7,007 nt of DNA from Microcaldota archaeon (GTDB taxonomy: Archaea > Micrarchaeota > Micrarchaeia > Micrarchaeales > Micrarchaeaceae): positions 1 through 7,007 of the forward strand of contig JAKAPD010000024.1 of NCBI GenBank assembly GCA_021812025.1. Direction: 5' to 3'. Under the pieces are notes generated by a model that was not told the origin of the DNA, made no database searches, and saw only the letters and a list, made by a program, of their open reading frames with translations. The number at the start of each line of letters is the position of its first letter. Positions within the stretch are counted from its first letter, which is position 1. The position numbers and the translations under genes were made by a program. Positions 1 to 6,646 of the stretch are shown here, piece after piece.

Positions 1-1120
1 AGAAGGCGAAGTCAGACCCAAGCTTTCAACGCTTATGGACAAAATGTTCAAGAACGTCCCGAGCGGCGTGGGCAGCGTGATGAAGCTGGGCTTCACGATA
101 AATGACCTTGACAACGTGTCGACCCAGGGTATGGAGTACGTGATAGGAAAGGGCTTCGGCATCGCAGAAGACGCAGAAAGATCGGAAGAGAGCGGCTGTA
201 TGGAGGGGGCAGATCCAAAAAGGGTAAGCGACCTTGCAAAGCAAAGGGGAGTGCAGCAGCTGGGCACCATGGGTGCGGGAAACCACTTCGCGGAGGTACA
301 GAAAGTCGACAAGATACTAGACAAAAAAATAGCCAAAACCTATGGCCTCGAAGATGGGCAGGTAGTAATAATGCTCCATAGCGGCTCTAGGGGTTTCGGG
401 CACCAGATCTGCAGCGATTATCTTAGGATATGCTCTGCCTGGCAGAAGGACAATGGAATAACGATGTCGGATCCCGAGCTCGTCTATGCAAAGATAGGCA
501 GCAAAGAAGCTGACGAGTATCTCGCTGCGATGAAATGCGCGGTCAACTTCGCGTTCTGCAACCATGAGATAATGACGCACTTCATAAGGAAGAGCTTTGA
601 AGAGACTTTCGGGAAGAGCTTCGATGCGCTCGGCATGGAGCTCCTTTATCACCTCTCGCACAACATCGCTAAGCTGGAAGAGCACATCGTGGATGGAAAA
701 AGGGTGAAGTTATATGTGCACAGGAAGGGCGCGACCAGGGCGTTCGGGCCCGGAAGAAAAGAGGTCACGAAGCTTTATCGCGATGCAGGCCAGCCGGTAT
801 TGATTCCGGGCAGCATGGGCACCGCGAGCTACATATTGGCAGGCCGCGAGGAGAGCATGCTGGAGACTTTTGGCTCGTCGTGCCATGGTGCTGGAAGAAT
901 AATGTCAAGGCACCAGGCGTTGCGCGAGATTCCCTCCAGCAAGACCATGAGCACAATGGAAAAGAAAGCGATTGAGATAAGGGTGCGCGACAGGAAACTG
1001 GTCAGTGAAGAGGCAGAGTGGGCCTACAAAGACGTCGATTCTGTAGTAGAGAGCATAGTGGGCGCGAAGATATCGAATGCGGTGGCGAGGCTGGTCCCTC
1101 TCGGCGTCGCTAAAGGCTGA
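1..1120 (+). CDS. rtcB: RtcB-type RNA-splicing ligase, 5' end cut by window edge
   Basis: GTP- and Mn2+-dependent ligase that joins RNA ends bearing 2',3'-cyclic or 3'-phosphate to 5'-OH ends, in tRNA exon joining and RNA repair; cytoplasmic. The frame is open from base 2 with no start in view; the ATG at 35 is internal. Visible family motifs are PSGVGS (from 59), GAGNHFAE with the Asn/His pair at 281-286, HSGSRG with its His at 377-379, SHNIA with its His at 659-661, RKGATRA (722-742), PGSMGTASY, and CHGAGR with its His at 884-886. The last is, by family knowledge, the guanylated nucleophile (His404 in Pyrococcus horikoshii). The spacing between these His residues matches the Pyrococcus enzyme (31, 94-95 and 75 residues), and the C-terminus PLGVAKG keeps the penultimate Lys that contacts guanine. 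About 109 N-terminal residues, including the metal-binding Cys of the DVGCG-type motif, lie outside the window. No intein interrupts the visible part. T-rich DNA follows the stop. Confidence 0.97.
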   Translation, partial: EGEVRPKLSTLMDKMFKNVPSGVGSVMKLGFTINDLDNVSTQGMEYVIGKGFGIAEDAERSEESGCMEGADPKRVSDLAKQRGVQQLGTMGAGNHFAEVQKVDKILDKKIAKTYGLEDGQVVIMLHSGSRGFGHQICSDYLRICSAWQKDNGITMSDPELVYAKIGSKEADEYLAAMKCAVNFAFCNHEIMTHFIRKSFEETFGKSFDALGMELLYHLSHNIAKLEEHIVDGKRVKLYVHRKGATRAFGPGRKEVTKLYRDAGQPVLIPGSMGTASYILAGREESMLETFGSSCHGAGRIMSRHQALREIPSSKTMSTMEKKAIEIRVRDRKLVSEEAEWAYKDVDSVVESIVGAKISNAVARLVPLGVAKG

Positions 1121-1138
1121 CCAAACAAACAGCATCAT

Positions 1139-1157
1139 CCTTTTTAATTGTTTTTAT
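1139..1157 (+). terminator. T-rich candidate terminator after rtcB
   Basis: Nineteen to twenty bases after the rtcB stop come two runs of five T separated by TAATTG-like sequence. Archaeal RNA polymerase commonly terminates at such oligo-T stretches without needing a hairpin, and no convincing stem is seen here. The same bases could instead serve the promoter of the following gene, so the assignment is tentative. Confidence 0.35.
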
Positions 1158-1158
1158 C
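1141..1158 (+). promoter_or_regulatory. Possible AT-rich promoter (box A region) of the pilin-like gene pair
   Basis: The AT-rich stretch TTTTTAATTGTTTTTATC lies about 20-37 bases ahead of the chosen ATG at 1178. That is where an archaeal TATA element would lie for a transcript with a very short or absent leader. It does not match the TTTATA-type consensus as well as the element before atpH. No Shine-Dalgarno motif of the GGTGA type is obvious before the start, which fits a short-leader transcript. It overlaps the possible rtcB terminator. Confidence 0.3.
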
Positions 1159-1177
1159 GATTAATTAGTGTGGTTTG

Positions 1178-2365
1178 ATGGTCAATGCAAAAGGCGACAG
1201 AGCACAGAGCTCCATGGAATACATGATGAGCTATGGCTGGGCTGCGATAGTTATCACCATCGTCCTTGTCTTGCTTTTCGTTTATTTTGGTTCTTCCTCT
1301 ACGCTCCCGTTTGCGAACGCAGGCTGCGTTCCGACTACTGGGTATTCATGCACCACTCCTATATTGAACTCGAGCGGCTATCTTGCAATGGCGTTATCGC
1401 ACAGCGGAAGCACATATGCGATAACCGGCTTTGGCTGCCAAGCCAGCGGCTCCAACACCACTCTTGAGCTTACTCCGCTGAACGGCTCTATTGTGGTTCC
1501 GGCAGGGCAAGCTGTGACTGCGCTTTTCAAGTGTCAAGTCGGTCCGATTGGATCAGTCTCATCTCCGATAGGCACTCCTTTCACAGGAAAGCTCTTCATA
1601 ACTTACAATACTACGACTGCCACTAATGTAACGGACCAGATAGGACTCGTGCAGACAAAGGTTGCCACGGGATCGTCTTTGACCGGATCTGTAGCGGAAT
1701 CAGGTCTCAGCATAGGCAGCGCAACTGTGCCATCGTTGGATCACTATGTTAATTTTAACGATGCCCAAAGCGCCTCGATAGCGACCTCGCAGAGTAACGA
1801 GATTATAGTGGTCGCCATTGCTGGTTATAACTCAGGCTGTTACAATTGCGTGTCTGCAACAGTTGACGGCAACACGATGACTCTCCAAAACTCAGGCACA
1901 TATACTTATCCTGGCGGGATTGCACTATTTATCTATACGGCGCCGAGTCCCGGCATGCATTCCATAAGCGTCAGTTCATCGTATTACTGCTTCACATGCG
2001 GTCTGGCTGAAACTGCGATGTCATTTAAGCACGTCACTGCAACCGGAATCTCAAATATAGGAACAGCTTTTGGCAGCACCACCTCCTACAGCACTAACAT
2101 AGGGGTAAGCACCGCGAATTCTATCGTAGTGTTTGGCAATAATTGGGTTTATTGCACTTACAACTCAGATAACGTCTTCTTTGGGGGAATTCCTGCTACT
2201 CCGACAAAATTGAACGGCGATTTTTACTATTCAGGTTGTTATAGTTCGCAGGATTCTGCCATAGGGTACGCGCTTGAGCCGCAGGGAACTGCTAGCCTTT
2301 CTTTCAGCAATCCGAATTATGGACTATATGATGACTATGTAGGAGTGATACTGCCACCAAGCTAA
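1178..2365 (+). CDS. Secreted pilin-like protein with class III signal peptide (395 aa)
   Basis: Predicted surface protein of the archaeal pilin/archaellin-like type. The ATG at 1178 is preferred to the in-frame TTG at 1175. The N-terminus has a basic leader (K5, G6, R8) and then A9-Q10-S-S-M-E14-Y15; family knowledge predicts prepilin-peptidase cleavage before Q10, placing E14 at mature +5. A hydrophobic helix runs from about 21 to 37. Residues 47-165 form a domain with four Cys (50, 58, 87, 119) and five N-glycosylation sequons, homologous to the same region of the next gene. Residues 206-286 and 312-392 look like two divergent beta-strand-rich units, with CYNC and CFTC pairs in the first; there are ten Cys in all, suggesting disulfides outside the cell. 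The next gene starts 8 bp downstream, so the two are probably cotranscribed. The exact role (pilus subunit, adhesin or anchored surface protein) is unknown; at 395 aa it is larger than most major pilins. Confidence 0.85.
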   Translation: MVNAKGDRAQSSMEYMMSYGWAAIVITIVLVLLFVYFGSSSTLPFANAGCVPTTGYSCTTPILNSSGYLAMALSHSGSTYAITGFGCQASGSNTTLELTPLNGSIVVPAGQAVTALFKCQVGPIGSVSSPIGTPFTGKLFITYNTTTATNVTDQIGLVQTKVATGSSLTGSVAESGLSIGSATVPSLDHYVNFNDAQSASIATSQSNEIIVVAIAGYNSGCYNCVSATVDGNTMTLQNSGTYTYPGGIALFIYTAPSPGMHSISVSSSYYCFTCGLAETAMSFKHVTATGISNIGTAFGSTTSYSTNIGVSTANSIVVFGNNWVYCTYNSDNVFFGGIPATPTKLNGDFYYSGCYSSQDSAIGYALEPQGTASLSFSNPNYGLYDDYVGVILPPS

Positions 2366-2373
2366 GTGATGAA

Positions 2374-4146
2374 ATGAAAGCCCAAACAGCTGTCGAATAC
2401 CTTACAACATATGGCTGGGCTGTGCTGATGATAGCCATAGTAATAGGCTTCCTATTCATATTCAGCGGATTCGGCACCACAAACAGCACAAGCAACGCCT
2501 GCTTGCCCGTTTCTGATTACTCGTGCTCGCAACCGAACCTCAATACTAGCGGGTATCTTGGCCTCGCTTGGACGCATGCCGGTACATTCACTTATACCGT
2601 AACCGGATACTCATGCTCGGCCCAGAACGGGACCACAGACACGCTCCCCGTAGTTCCGTTTGATGTGCCACCATCGCAGGCTGTCGCTGCCGTGTTCAAG
2701 TGCCCGATCCCTTCAAATACGCTCGGCACGCAGTTCAACGGCTACTTGTACATAGACTACAACATAAATGGAGGGCAGGCGCTCTCTTCGCAGTTTGCCA
2801 GCGTGCAGGTCAAGGTCAATTCGGCGGGATCCGTAGGCGAAGTGACACCTGTGAGCGGACCTTCGACAATAAGTTCGTGTGCAGGCGGCGTGACTACGAC
2901 TATACCTATAGACACCAGTTACTATGACATACCTGGGGACAGCTCCGGCACATACAATACGGCAGTATCCGCATCTGACCAAGCGGTGTTGTGCGAAGGC
3001 GCAGTATACAACAACTATGCAATATCTTCCCCTTCATGGAGCATAGCCGCAAAGGACGCTGTTATTTCGCTTTCGACGTTTTTAACGGCAGTAGGCAATC
3101 AAAATTCGAACATCTGCTCCGCTTATTATAGCAACCAGGGGATCATAGGCGCGGCGGGGTTATCGACGGCTGCGAATCACAGCCTTTATGACACCGGGGT
3201 CACAACACCAACTAACTCATCAAGAACGCTCGACTTCTCAGTGCCGCAGGGTGGCTTTACGGTCATATTAGGCGCTGCTAGCAGGTACGAGGCGTCTTTG
3301 GCAGCTCCTGCTGGATGCACGGTGAAAATGGACCAGAACCAAATAGACGGCTCGGGCACGCTCTTCGTAGAGACGTGCACACTCTCGCCCGGCAATTATA
3401 ACGTAACGATGAATACGCCATCCTTCTGCGGCAGCACGTGCAAAATGGCAAGCTCGATGGCCGCTTATGTCTATAGCTGCTCCGGCTCTGTTACAGCAAC
3501 GACCTCCAGCTCCACAACATCGAGCACGACCACAGTGCCTGCTTACGCATTCTTAACACAGTCAAACGGCACCGCCACTAGCAATGTAACTATCAAGTAT
3601 CCATCCGGTTACCCAATGCATATATGTGCAGGGGCATCTGGCAATGGGGCGATTACGGTCAGCGGCTATACTGCACAGGTAGCAGATAGCACACCCTACA
3701 CTGCAGTAGGTGACCCTTTCATAGCCATGTCGACCGAGTGCAAGACTTCTGGAGCACCGGATCTGGCAGAAGCGATGATAAGCCTTAACGGGTCTCCCGC
3801 ATATGTGACGCCGCTGCCGAACGCTACAGACAACGGAACGGGTTCTGCTACATTGACGTTCAGCATAAGCCAGTCGAATACGTTTACGGCTATATTGGTC
3901 GCGTGCGGGTTCTATGGCTGTCCGAGCCTTGGGTTGCCGACGGGAGTCGTAACCGGATCCACCTCTGCATACTGTACGCAGAGGCAGGATGCCACAGGAG
4001 GCGATGGATTTGAGAACGCCTACATAATAACATGCCAGAACCTGCCGGTCGATACCTATACCCTGCCAGCATCTACGTCCAGTACCCCGGATGGAATCTC
4101 CATGGCCGCGTACATATTCCCCAACTACAGCCCGACAGGATCCTGA
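2374..4146 (+). CDS. Large secreted pilin-like protein with class III signal peptide and tandem C-terminal repeats (590 aa)
   Basis: Paralogue of the preceding gene. The leader is only M-K-A before Q4, with E8-Y9 and then a YGW motif and a hydrophobic helix (about 14-33); cleavage before Q4 would put E8 at +5. AAGTGATGA just before the ATG resembles an archaeal ribosome binding site. Residues 41-140 match the four-Cys domain of the upstream protein (Cys 43, 51, 81, 110; shared SGYL, TG[FY]xC and QAVxAxFKC patterns). Two related units follow, at about 207-367 and 418-582. Both begin with [LI]CxGA, carry an L-x-F-S-[VI]-x-Q...F-T-x-I-L core and end in S-S/S-M-A-A-Y-type sequence. They are joined by a Ser/Thr-rich linker (370-389) typical of extracellular, possibly O-glycosylated spacers. 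Twelve N-x-[ST] sequons are present. Likely a minor pilin or fibre-tip adhesin, or a membrane-anchored surface protein; that role is inference. No enzymatic motif was seen. Confidence 0.85.
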   Translation: MKAQTAVEYLTTYGWAVLMIAIVIGFLFIFSGFGTTNSTSNACLPVSDYSCSQPNLNTSGYLGLAWTHAGTFTYTVTGYSCSAQNGTTDTLPVVPFDVPPSQAVAAVFKCPIPSNTLGTQFNGYLYIDYNINGGQALSSQFASVQVKVNSAGSVGEVTPVSGPSTISSCAGGVTTTIPIDTSYYDIPGDSSGTYNTAVSASDQAVLCEGAVYNNYAISSPSWSIAAKDAVISLSTFLTAVGNQNSNICSAYYSNQGIIGAAGLSTAANHSLYDTGVTTPTNSSRTLDFSVPQGGFTVILGAASRYEASLAAPAGCTVKMDQNQIDGSGTLFVETCTLSPGNYNVTMNTPSFCGSTCKMASSMAAYVYSCSGSVTATTSSSTTSSTTTVPAYAFLTQSNGTATSNVTIKYPSGYPMHICAGASGNGAITVSGYTAQVADSTPYTAVGDPFIAMSTECKTSGAPDLAEAMISLNGSPAYVTPLPNATDNGTGSATLTFSISQSNTFTAILVACGFYGCPSLGLPTGVVTGSTSAYCTQRQDATGGDGFENAYIITCQNLPVDTYTLPASTSSTPDGISMAAYIFPNYSPTGS

Positions 4147-4158
4147 ACGTCGTATAAG

Positions 4159-4167
4159 CTTTATAAA
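4159..4167 (+). promoter_or_regulatory. Archaeal TATA box (box A) of the ATP synthase operon
   Basis: CTTTATAAA is a near-perfect archaeal box A. Its centre is 32 bases before the atpH ATG at 4195. With the usual 25-27 base distance to the transcription start, RNA would begin around 4188-4190, leaving a leader of only about 5-7 bases. A GGTG at 4189-4192 is too close to the ATG for a normal Shine-Dalgarno site, which supports a leaderless-like mode of initiation. Confidence 0.65.
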
Positions 4168-4194
4168 CCTGCTTTTCGTTAGCTAATTGGTGCG

Positions 4195-4521
4195 ATGGCA
4201 AAGAGTCTGAAGTCAATACATGAGATACAGGAAGCAGAGGCGGAGGCGAAGAGGATAGTGGATAGCGCGGCTGCGAGCAAACAAAAAAGAATTGAAGGCG
4301 CCAGAGACAAAGCTGCGCAGATCATAGCCGAGGCGCAGGAAGAGGGCAAAAAGCTCATGGACGAGGCGCAGAAGGACGCGATGCGCGAGATTTCAGTGAA
4401 AAGGATAGCTGAGGAAAAAGAGGTCAGGAAGCTCTCGGAGAAGCTAAAAACCAAGCGCATGACCAAATCCGAAATCAAAAAAGCAGTATCGAAAGCAATG
4501 AAGTTGATAATTGGCGCTTGA
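4195..4521 (+). CDS. atpH: A-type ATP synthase subunit H (peripheral stalk)
   Basis: A 108-residue, Lys/Glu/Ala-rich, almost entirely alpha-helical protein with coiled-coil character from about residue 8 to 90 (E-A-E-A-E-A-K-R and A-A-Q-I-I-A-E-A-Q type repeats). It has no membrane segment or Cys. In the archaeal enzyme, subunit H (the counterpart of eukaryotic V-ATPase G) pairs with subunit E to form the peripheral stalk that links the catalytic head to membrane subunit I. The sequence alone is low in complexity, so the call rests mainly on size, helical pattern and position as first gene ahead of I, K and E, the standard archaeal order. A strong TATA box lies upstream, and the stop is one base before the atpI start. 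The long opposite-strand frame here and in atpI is a composition artefact. Confidence 0.85.
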   Translation: MAKSLKSIHEIQEAEAEAKRIVDSAAASKQKRIEGARDKAAQIIAEAQEEGKKLMDEAQKDAMREISVKRIAEEKEVRKLSEKLKTKRMTKSEIKKAVSKAMKLIIGA

Positions 4522-4522
4522 T

Positions 4523-6382
4523 ATGGTATTGGGCACCGCTAAGATGCAAAAGGTAAGGATGTATTTCCTTAGCAAGCAGAAGCAATCAGTAATAAAATTC
4601 CTGCATGAGCGCGGCGTCGTAGACATAAGGAAAAGCAAGCTTTCTTTGAATGACGACACGCCATCGGAAAAGCTTACCACTATTTCTGATCTATTAACGA
4701 AAGTGAACGGCGCGATAACGATATTGAAAGCAAAGAGGCATCCGGGGGCGCCGGTGCCTGCGGAACGTGAGCAGATACTCGATATCGTAGCAAAAAGCAA
4801 GTTTATAGACGAGATTTTCAACGTTGATGGGAAAATCAGGGAGTCGGAAGAGGACATAAACGCGCTGATAAGCGCCGGCAATACGGCGAAATATTTCGAG
4901 GGGCTCGACATCGATTTCTCGAAGCTGAAAAGCGAAAGCCTAGCGTTCAAGGCATTTACCTGCTCTAGAAAGGCAAAAAACGCCATAGAACATGAGCTGC
5001 ATGATAAAAAGATAAACGAGGATATCTTCGCAAAAGACTTTGACTCGCATTCGATCTTCTTTGTCGCGTACGAGAAAGGTGCGGCAATAGATGACGTGCT
5101 AGAGAAATACAAGGTAAACGAGCTCGACCTCGGGGCCAAATACCTTGAAGGGAAGCCTCTTGAAGTGATGCATTCCGCAGATAAAAGAATAGCGGAGCGC
5201 GAGAGAGGGCTTGGCGGGCTCAAGATGCGCCTTTCCGCGCTTGGGGCAAAGCACTCTGAAGAGCTGCTCGCGTTCAAGTACCTTCTAGAGATAGAGCTGC
5301 AGAGGGCCTCCGTTCCCTCTGATTTCAAGAAGACGGAAAGCTCCTTCGTGCTCGAAGGATGGGTGCCCGAAAAAGAGCTCAAAAGCTTGGAAAAAGACCT
5401 TTCAGGATATACAAACGGCAGGTTCGCAATCGAGAATATCCAAGTGGATGAGCTCGCGCCCACGCTGCTTACCAGACCCAAGTTCCTAAAATCGTTCGAC
5501 TACCTTATGGACTTCTTCTCGACGCCGAGAAGCGACGAGATAGACCCGACGTGGATATTCATAATATCGTTCCCCATATTCTATGGGCTGATGGTCAGCG
5601 ACGTCGGCTACGGGATCATGTCGCTGCTGCTCGCGACATGGATAGCGAGTTTCACCGACAGGAAGGGCATAGCGTACAACGCGGCAAAGCTCTGGCAGAT
5701 AACTGCGATATCTGCTGTGTTCTTCGGGATAATCTCCGACCAGTATTTTGGCTTCGGACTCGGCGGCGTTTTTGCAAGCCTGAAACTGTTTGACTGGATC
5801 AACAACCTCACAAGCATATTAGTGCTCACCGTCTACTTTGGAATAGCGCAGGTTGTCTTAGGCCTGCTTTTCGGGGCGCTTAACAAGTTTAGGAGGCACG
5901 ATACCAAGCATGCGATCGGGAAACTTTTTTCTATAGCAGCCATACTGACTGGATCGGTCGCGGTTGCCGGCTACTTCTTCAGCTCCGTTTCAGCTGCGGT
6001 TACGCTCTATTTTGCGTTCGCGGCAGTTGCTTCCCTCGTCTTGGCAGGAGTTCTCAGCGGCATAGAAGCCACGGAACTGACGAACTTGATAACGCATCCG
6101 CTCAGCTATACCAGAATACTGGGTTTCGGCCTTGCGAGCGTGCTGATCGCATTCCTTATCGACAGCGCGTTCACCCCAAATATAAACAGCGGCATTGCGG
6201 CATTTGTGGTGTTCTCCCTTATATTCATAACGCTGCATGTGCTAAACATGATAGTGGCGATATTCGAGGGCATAGTGCAGGGGGCGAGGCTGAACTTCGT
6301 AGAGTTCTTCTCAAAGTTCTACGAGGGCGGAGGCGTGAAATTCAAACCATTTGCTATAAAAAGAGATGCAGACAATGGTTAA
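4523..6382 (+). CDS. atpI: A-type ATP synthase subunit I (membrane stator, V-ATPase subunit a family)
   Basis: Membrane stator subunit that forms the ion half-channels against the K ring and anchors both peripheral stalks. The ATG at 4523 (619 aa) is chosen because its M-V-L-G-T-A-K-M-Q-K-V opening resembles the family's M-x-L-P-x-x-M-x-K-V start; the upstream in-frame TTG at 4511 would overlap atpH. Residues 1 to about 330 are the soluble, partly coiled-coil arm, including a GWVPEKE-type segment near 295-300. From D341-P-T-W the chain becomes membrane-embedded with roughly seven or eight helices; FYGLMVSDVGYG ends at about 364. The essential Arg of the family is seen as R531 in SYTRILGFGLAS. 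The C-terminus has the signature NFVEFFSKFYEGGG. Length is slightly below the usual 640-700 aa. It follows atpH after one base and precedes atpK by 19 bp. Confidence 0.95.
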   Translation: MVLGTAKMQKVRMYFLSKQKQSVIKFLHERGVVDIRKSKLSLNDDTPSEKLTTISDLLTKVNGAITILKAKRHPGAPVPAEREQILDIVAKSKFIDEIFNVDGKIRESEEDINALISAGNTAKYFEGLDIDFSKLKSESLAFKAFTCSRKAKNAIEHELHDKKINEDIFAKDFDSHSIFFVAYEKGAAIDDVLEKYKVNELDLGAKYLEGKPLEVMHSADKRIAERERGLGGLKMRLSALGAKHSEELLAFKYLLEIELQRASVPSDFKKTESSFVLEGWVPEKELKSLEKDLSGYTNGRFAIENIQVDELAPTLLTRPKFLKSFDYLMDFFSTPRSDEIDPTWIFIISFPIFYGLMVSDVGYGIMSLLLATWIASFTDRKGIAYNAAKLWQITAISAVFFGIISDQYFGFGLGGVFASLKLFDWINNLTSILVLTVYFGIAQVVLGLLFGALNKFRRHDTKHAIGKLFSIAAILTGSVAVAGYFFSSVSAAVTLYFAFAAVASLVLAGVLSGIEATELTNLITHPLSYTRILGFGLASVLIAFLIDSAFTPNINSGIAAFVVFSLIFITLHVLNMIVAIFEGIVQGARLNFVEFFSKFYEGGGVKFKPFAIKRDADNG

Positions 6383-6391
6383 TCGCTAGTC

Positions 6392-6397
6392 GGTGGG
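6392..6397 (+). promoter_or_regulatory. Ribosome binding site of atpK
   Basis: GGTGGG ends four bases before the ATG at 6402 and resembles the archaeal anti-16S motif GGAGGTGAT. It favours the ATG over the in-frame GTG at 6393, which lies inside this motif. Confidence 0.6.
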
Positions 6398-6401
6398 TAA
6401 A

Positions 6402-6638
6402 ATGGCAATAACATTGGAAGCAGCACTTGCTGCGGTTGGTGCGGGCATTGCGCTAGCCGGGGGCGCAATCGGCACGGGCGTTGCGCAGTCAGCCATAGGA
6501 AGCGCAGGCCTCGGACTTGTGGCTGAGAAGCCTGAAGAGATGGGGCGCGCTCTTTTGTTCCTTGTGATACCGGAGACTCTTCTAATCTTCGGGTTCGTGG
6601 TGGCGGTGCTGATACTAATCTATGCCGGCATAATCTAG
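6402..6638 (+). CDS. atpK: A-type ATP synthase subunit K (proteolipid c-ring subunit)
   Basis: A 78-residue, Gly/Ala-rich double-helix hairpin whose copies form the rotating membrane ring that carries ions. Helix 1 covers about residues 7-34, with the Gly-rich GAGIALAGGAIGTG segment. A short polar loop holds E42-K-P-E-E, and helix 2 covers about 48-76. The ion-binding carboxylate is E58 in the IPET motif. Q29 in helix 1 and T59 next to the carboxylate are the kinds of extra ligand seen in sodium-binding rings, but the Tyr usual five residues after the Glu in bacterial sodium rings is Phe here (F63), so the coupling ion cannot be decided. It is a single-hairpin form, not the duplicated form found in some archaea. 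It sits between atpI and atpE in the standard order, with its own ribosome binding site. Confidence 0.95.
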   Translation: MAITLEAALAAVGAGIALAGGAIGTGVAQSAIGSAGLGLVAEKPEEMGRALLFLVIPETLLIFGFVVAVLILIYAGII

Positions 6639-6641
6639 GTG
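6637..6641 (+). promoter_or_regulatory. Ribosome binding site of atpE, overlapping the atpK stop
   Basis: AGGTG overlaps the TAG stop of atpK and ends five bases before the ATG at 6647. It supports that ATG as the atpE start rather than the in-frame GTG at 6641, and suggests translational coupling of K and E. Confidence 0.55.
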
Positions 6642-6646
6642 TGCTG

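Noticed and set aside
317..685. Minus-strand open frame of 122 aa within rtcB
   Set aside because: Complementary to conserved RtcB motifs; no independent start signal or recognizable domain.
1..1120. Intein within rtcB, as found in some archaeal RtcB genes
   Set aside because: Spacing between the conserved His motifs equals that of the intein-free mature enzyme, and no splicing motifs are present in the visible part.
1168..1467. Overlapping +1-type frame of 99 aa across the start of the first pilin-like gene
   Set aside because: It shadows the class III signal peptide region in another frame, has unnatural composition (many Trp, Cys, His, Arg) and no support.
4444..5481. A 345-aa open frame on the minus strand over the atpH end and atpI
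   Set aside because: It is antisense to well-supported atpI and atpH, and its translation is a low-complexity Ser/Phe-rich shadow with no family motif. The open frame follows from the codon bias of the real genes.
5551..5793. Short alternative-frame ORF within the membrane part of atpI
   Set aside because: It lies in an out-of-phase frame over the DVGYG signature region of atpI and has no recognisable features.
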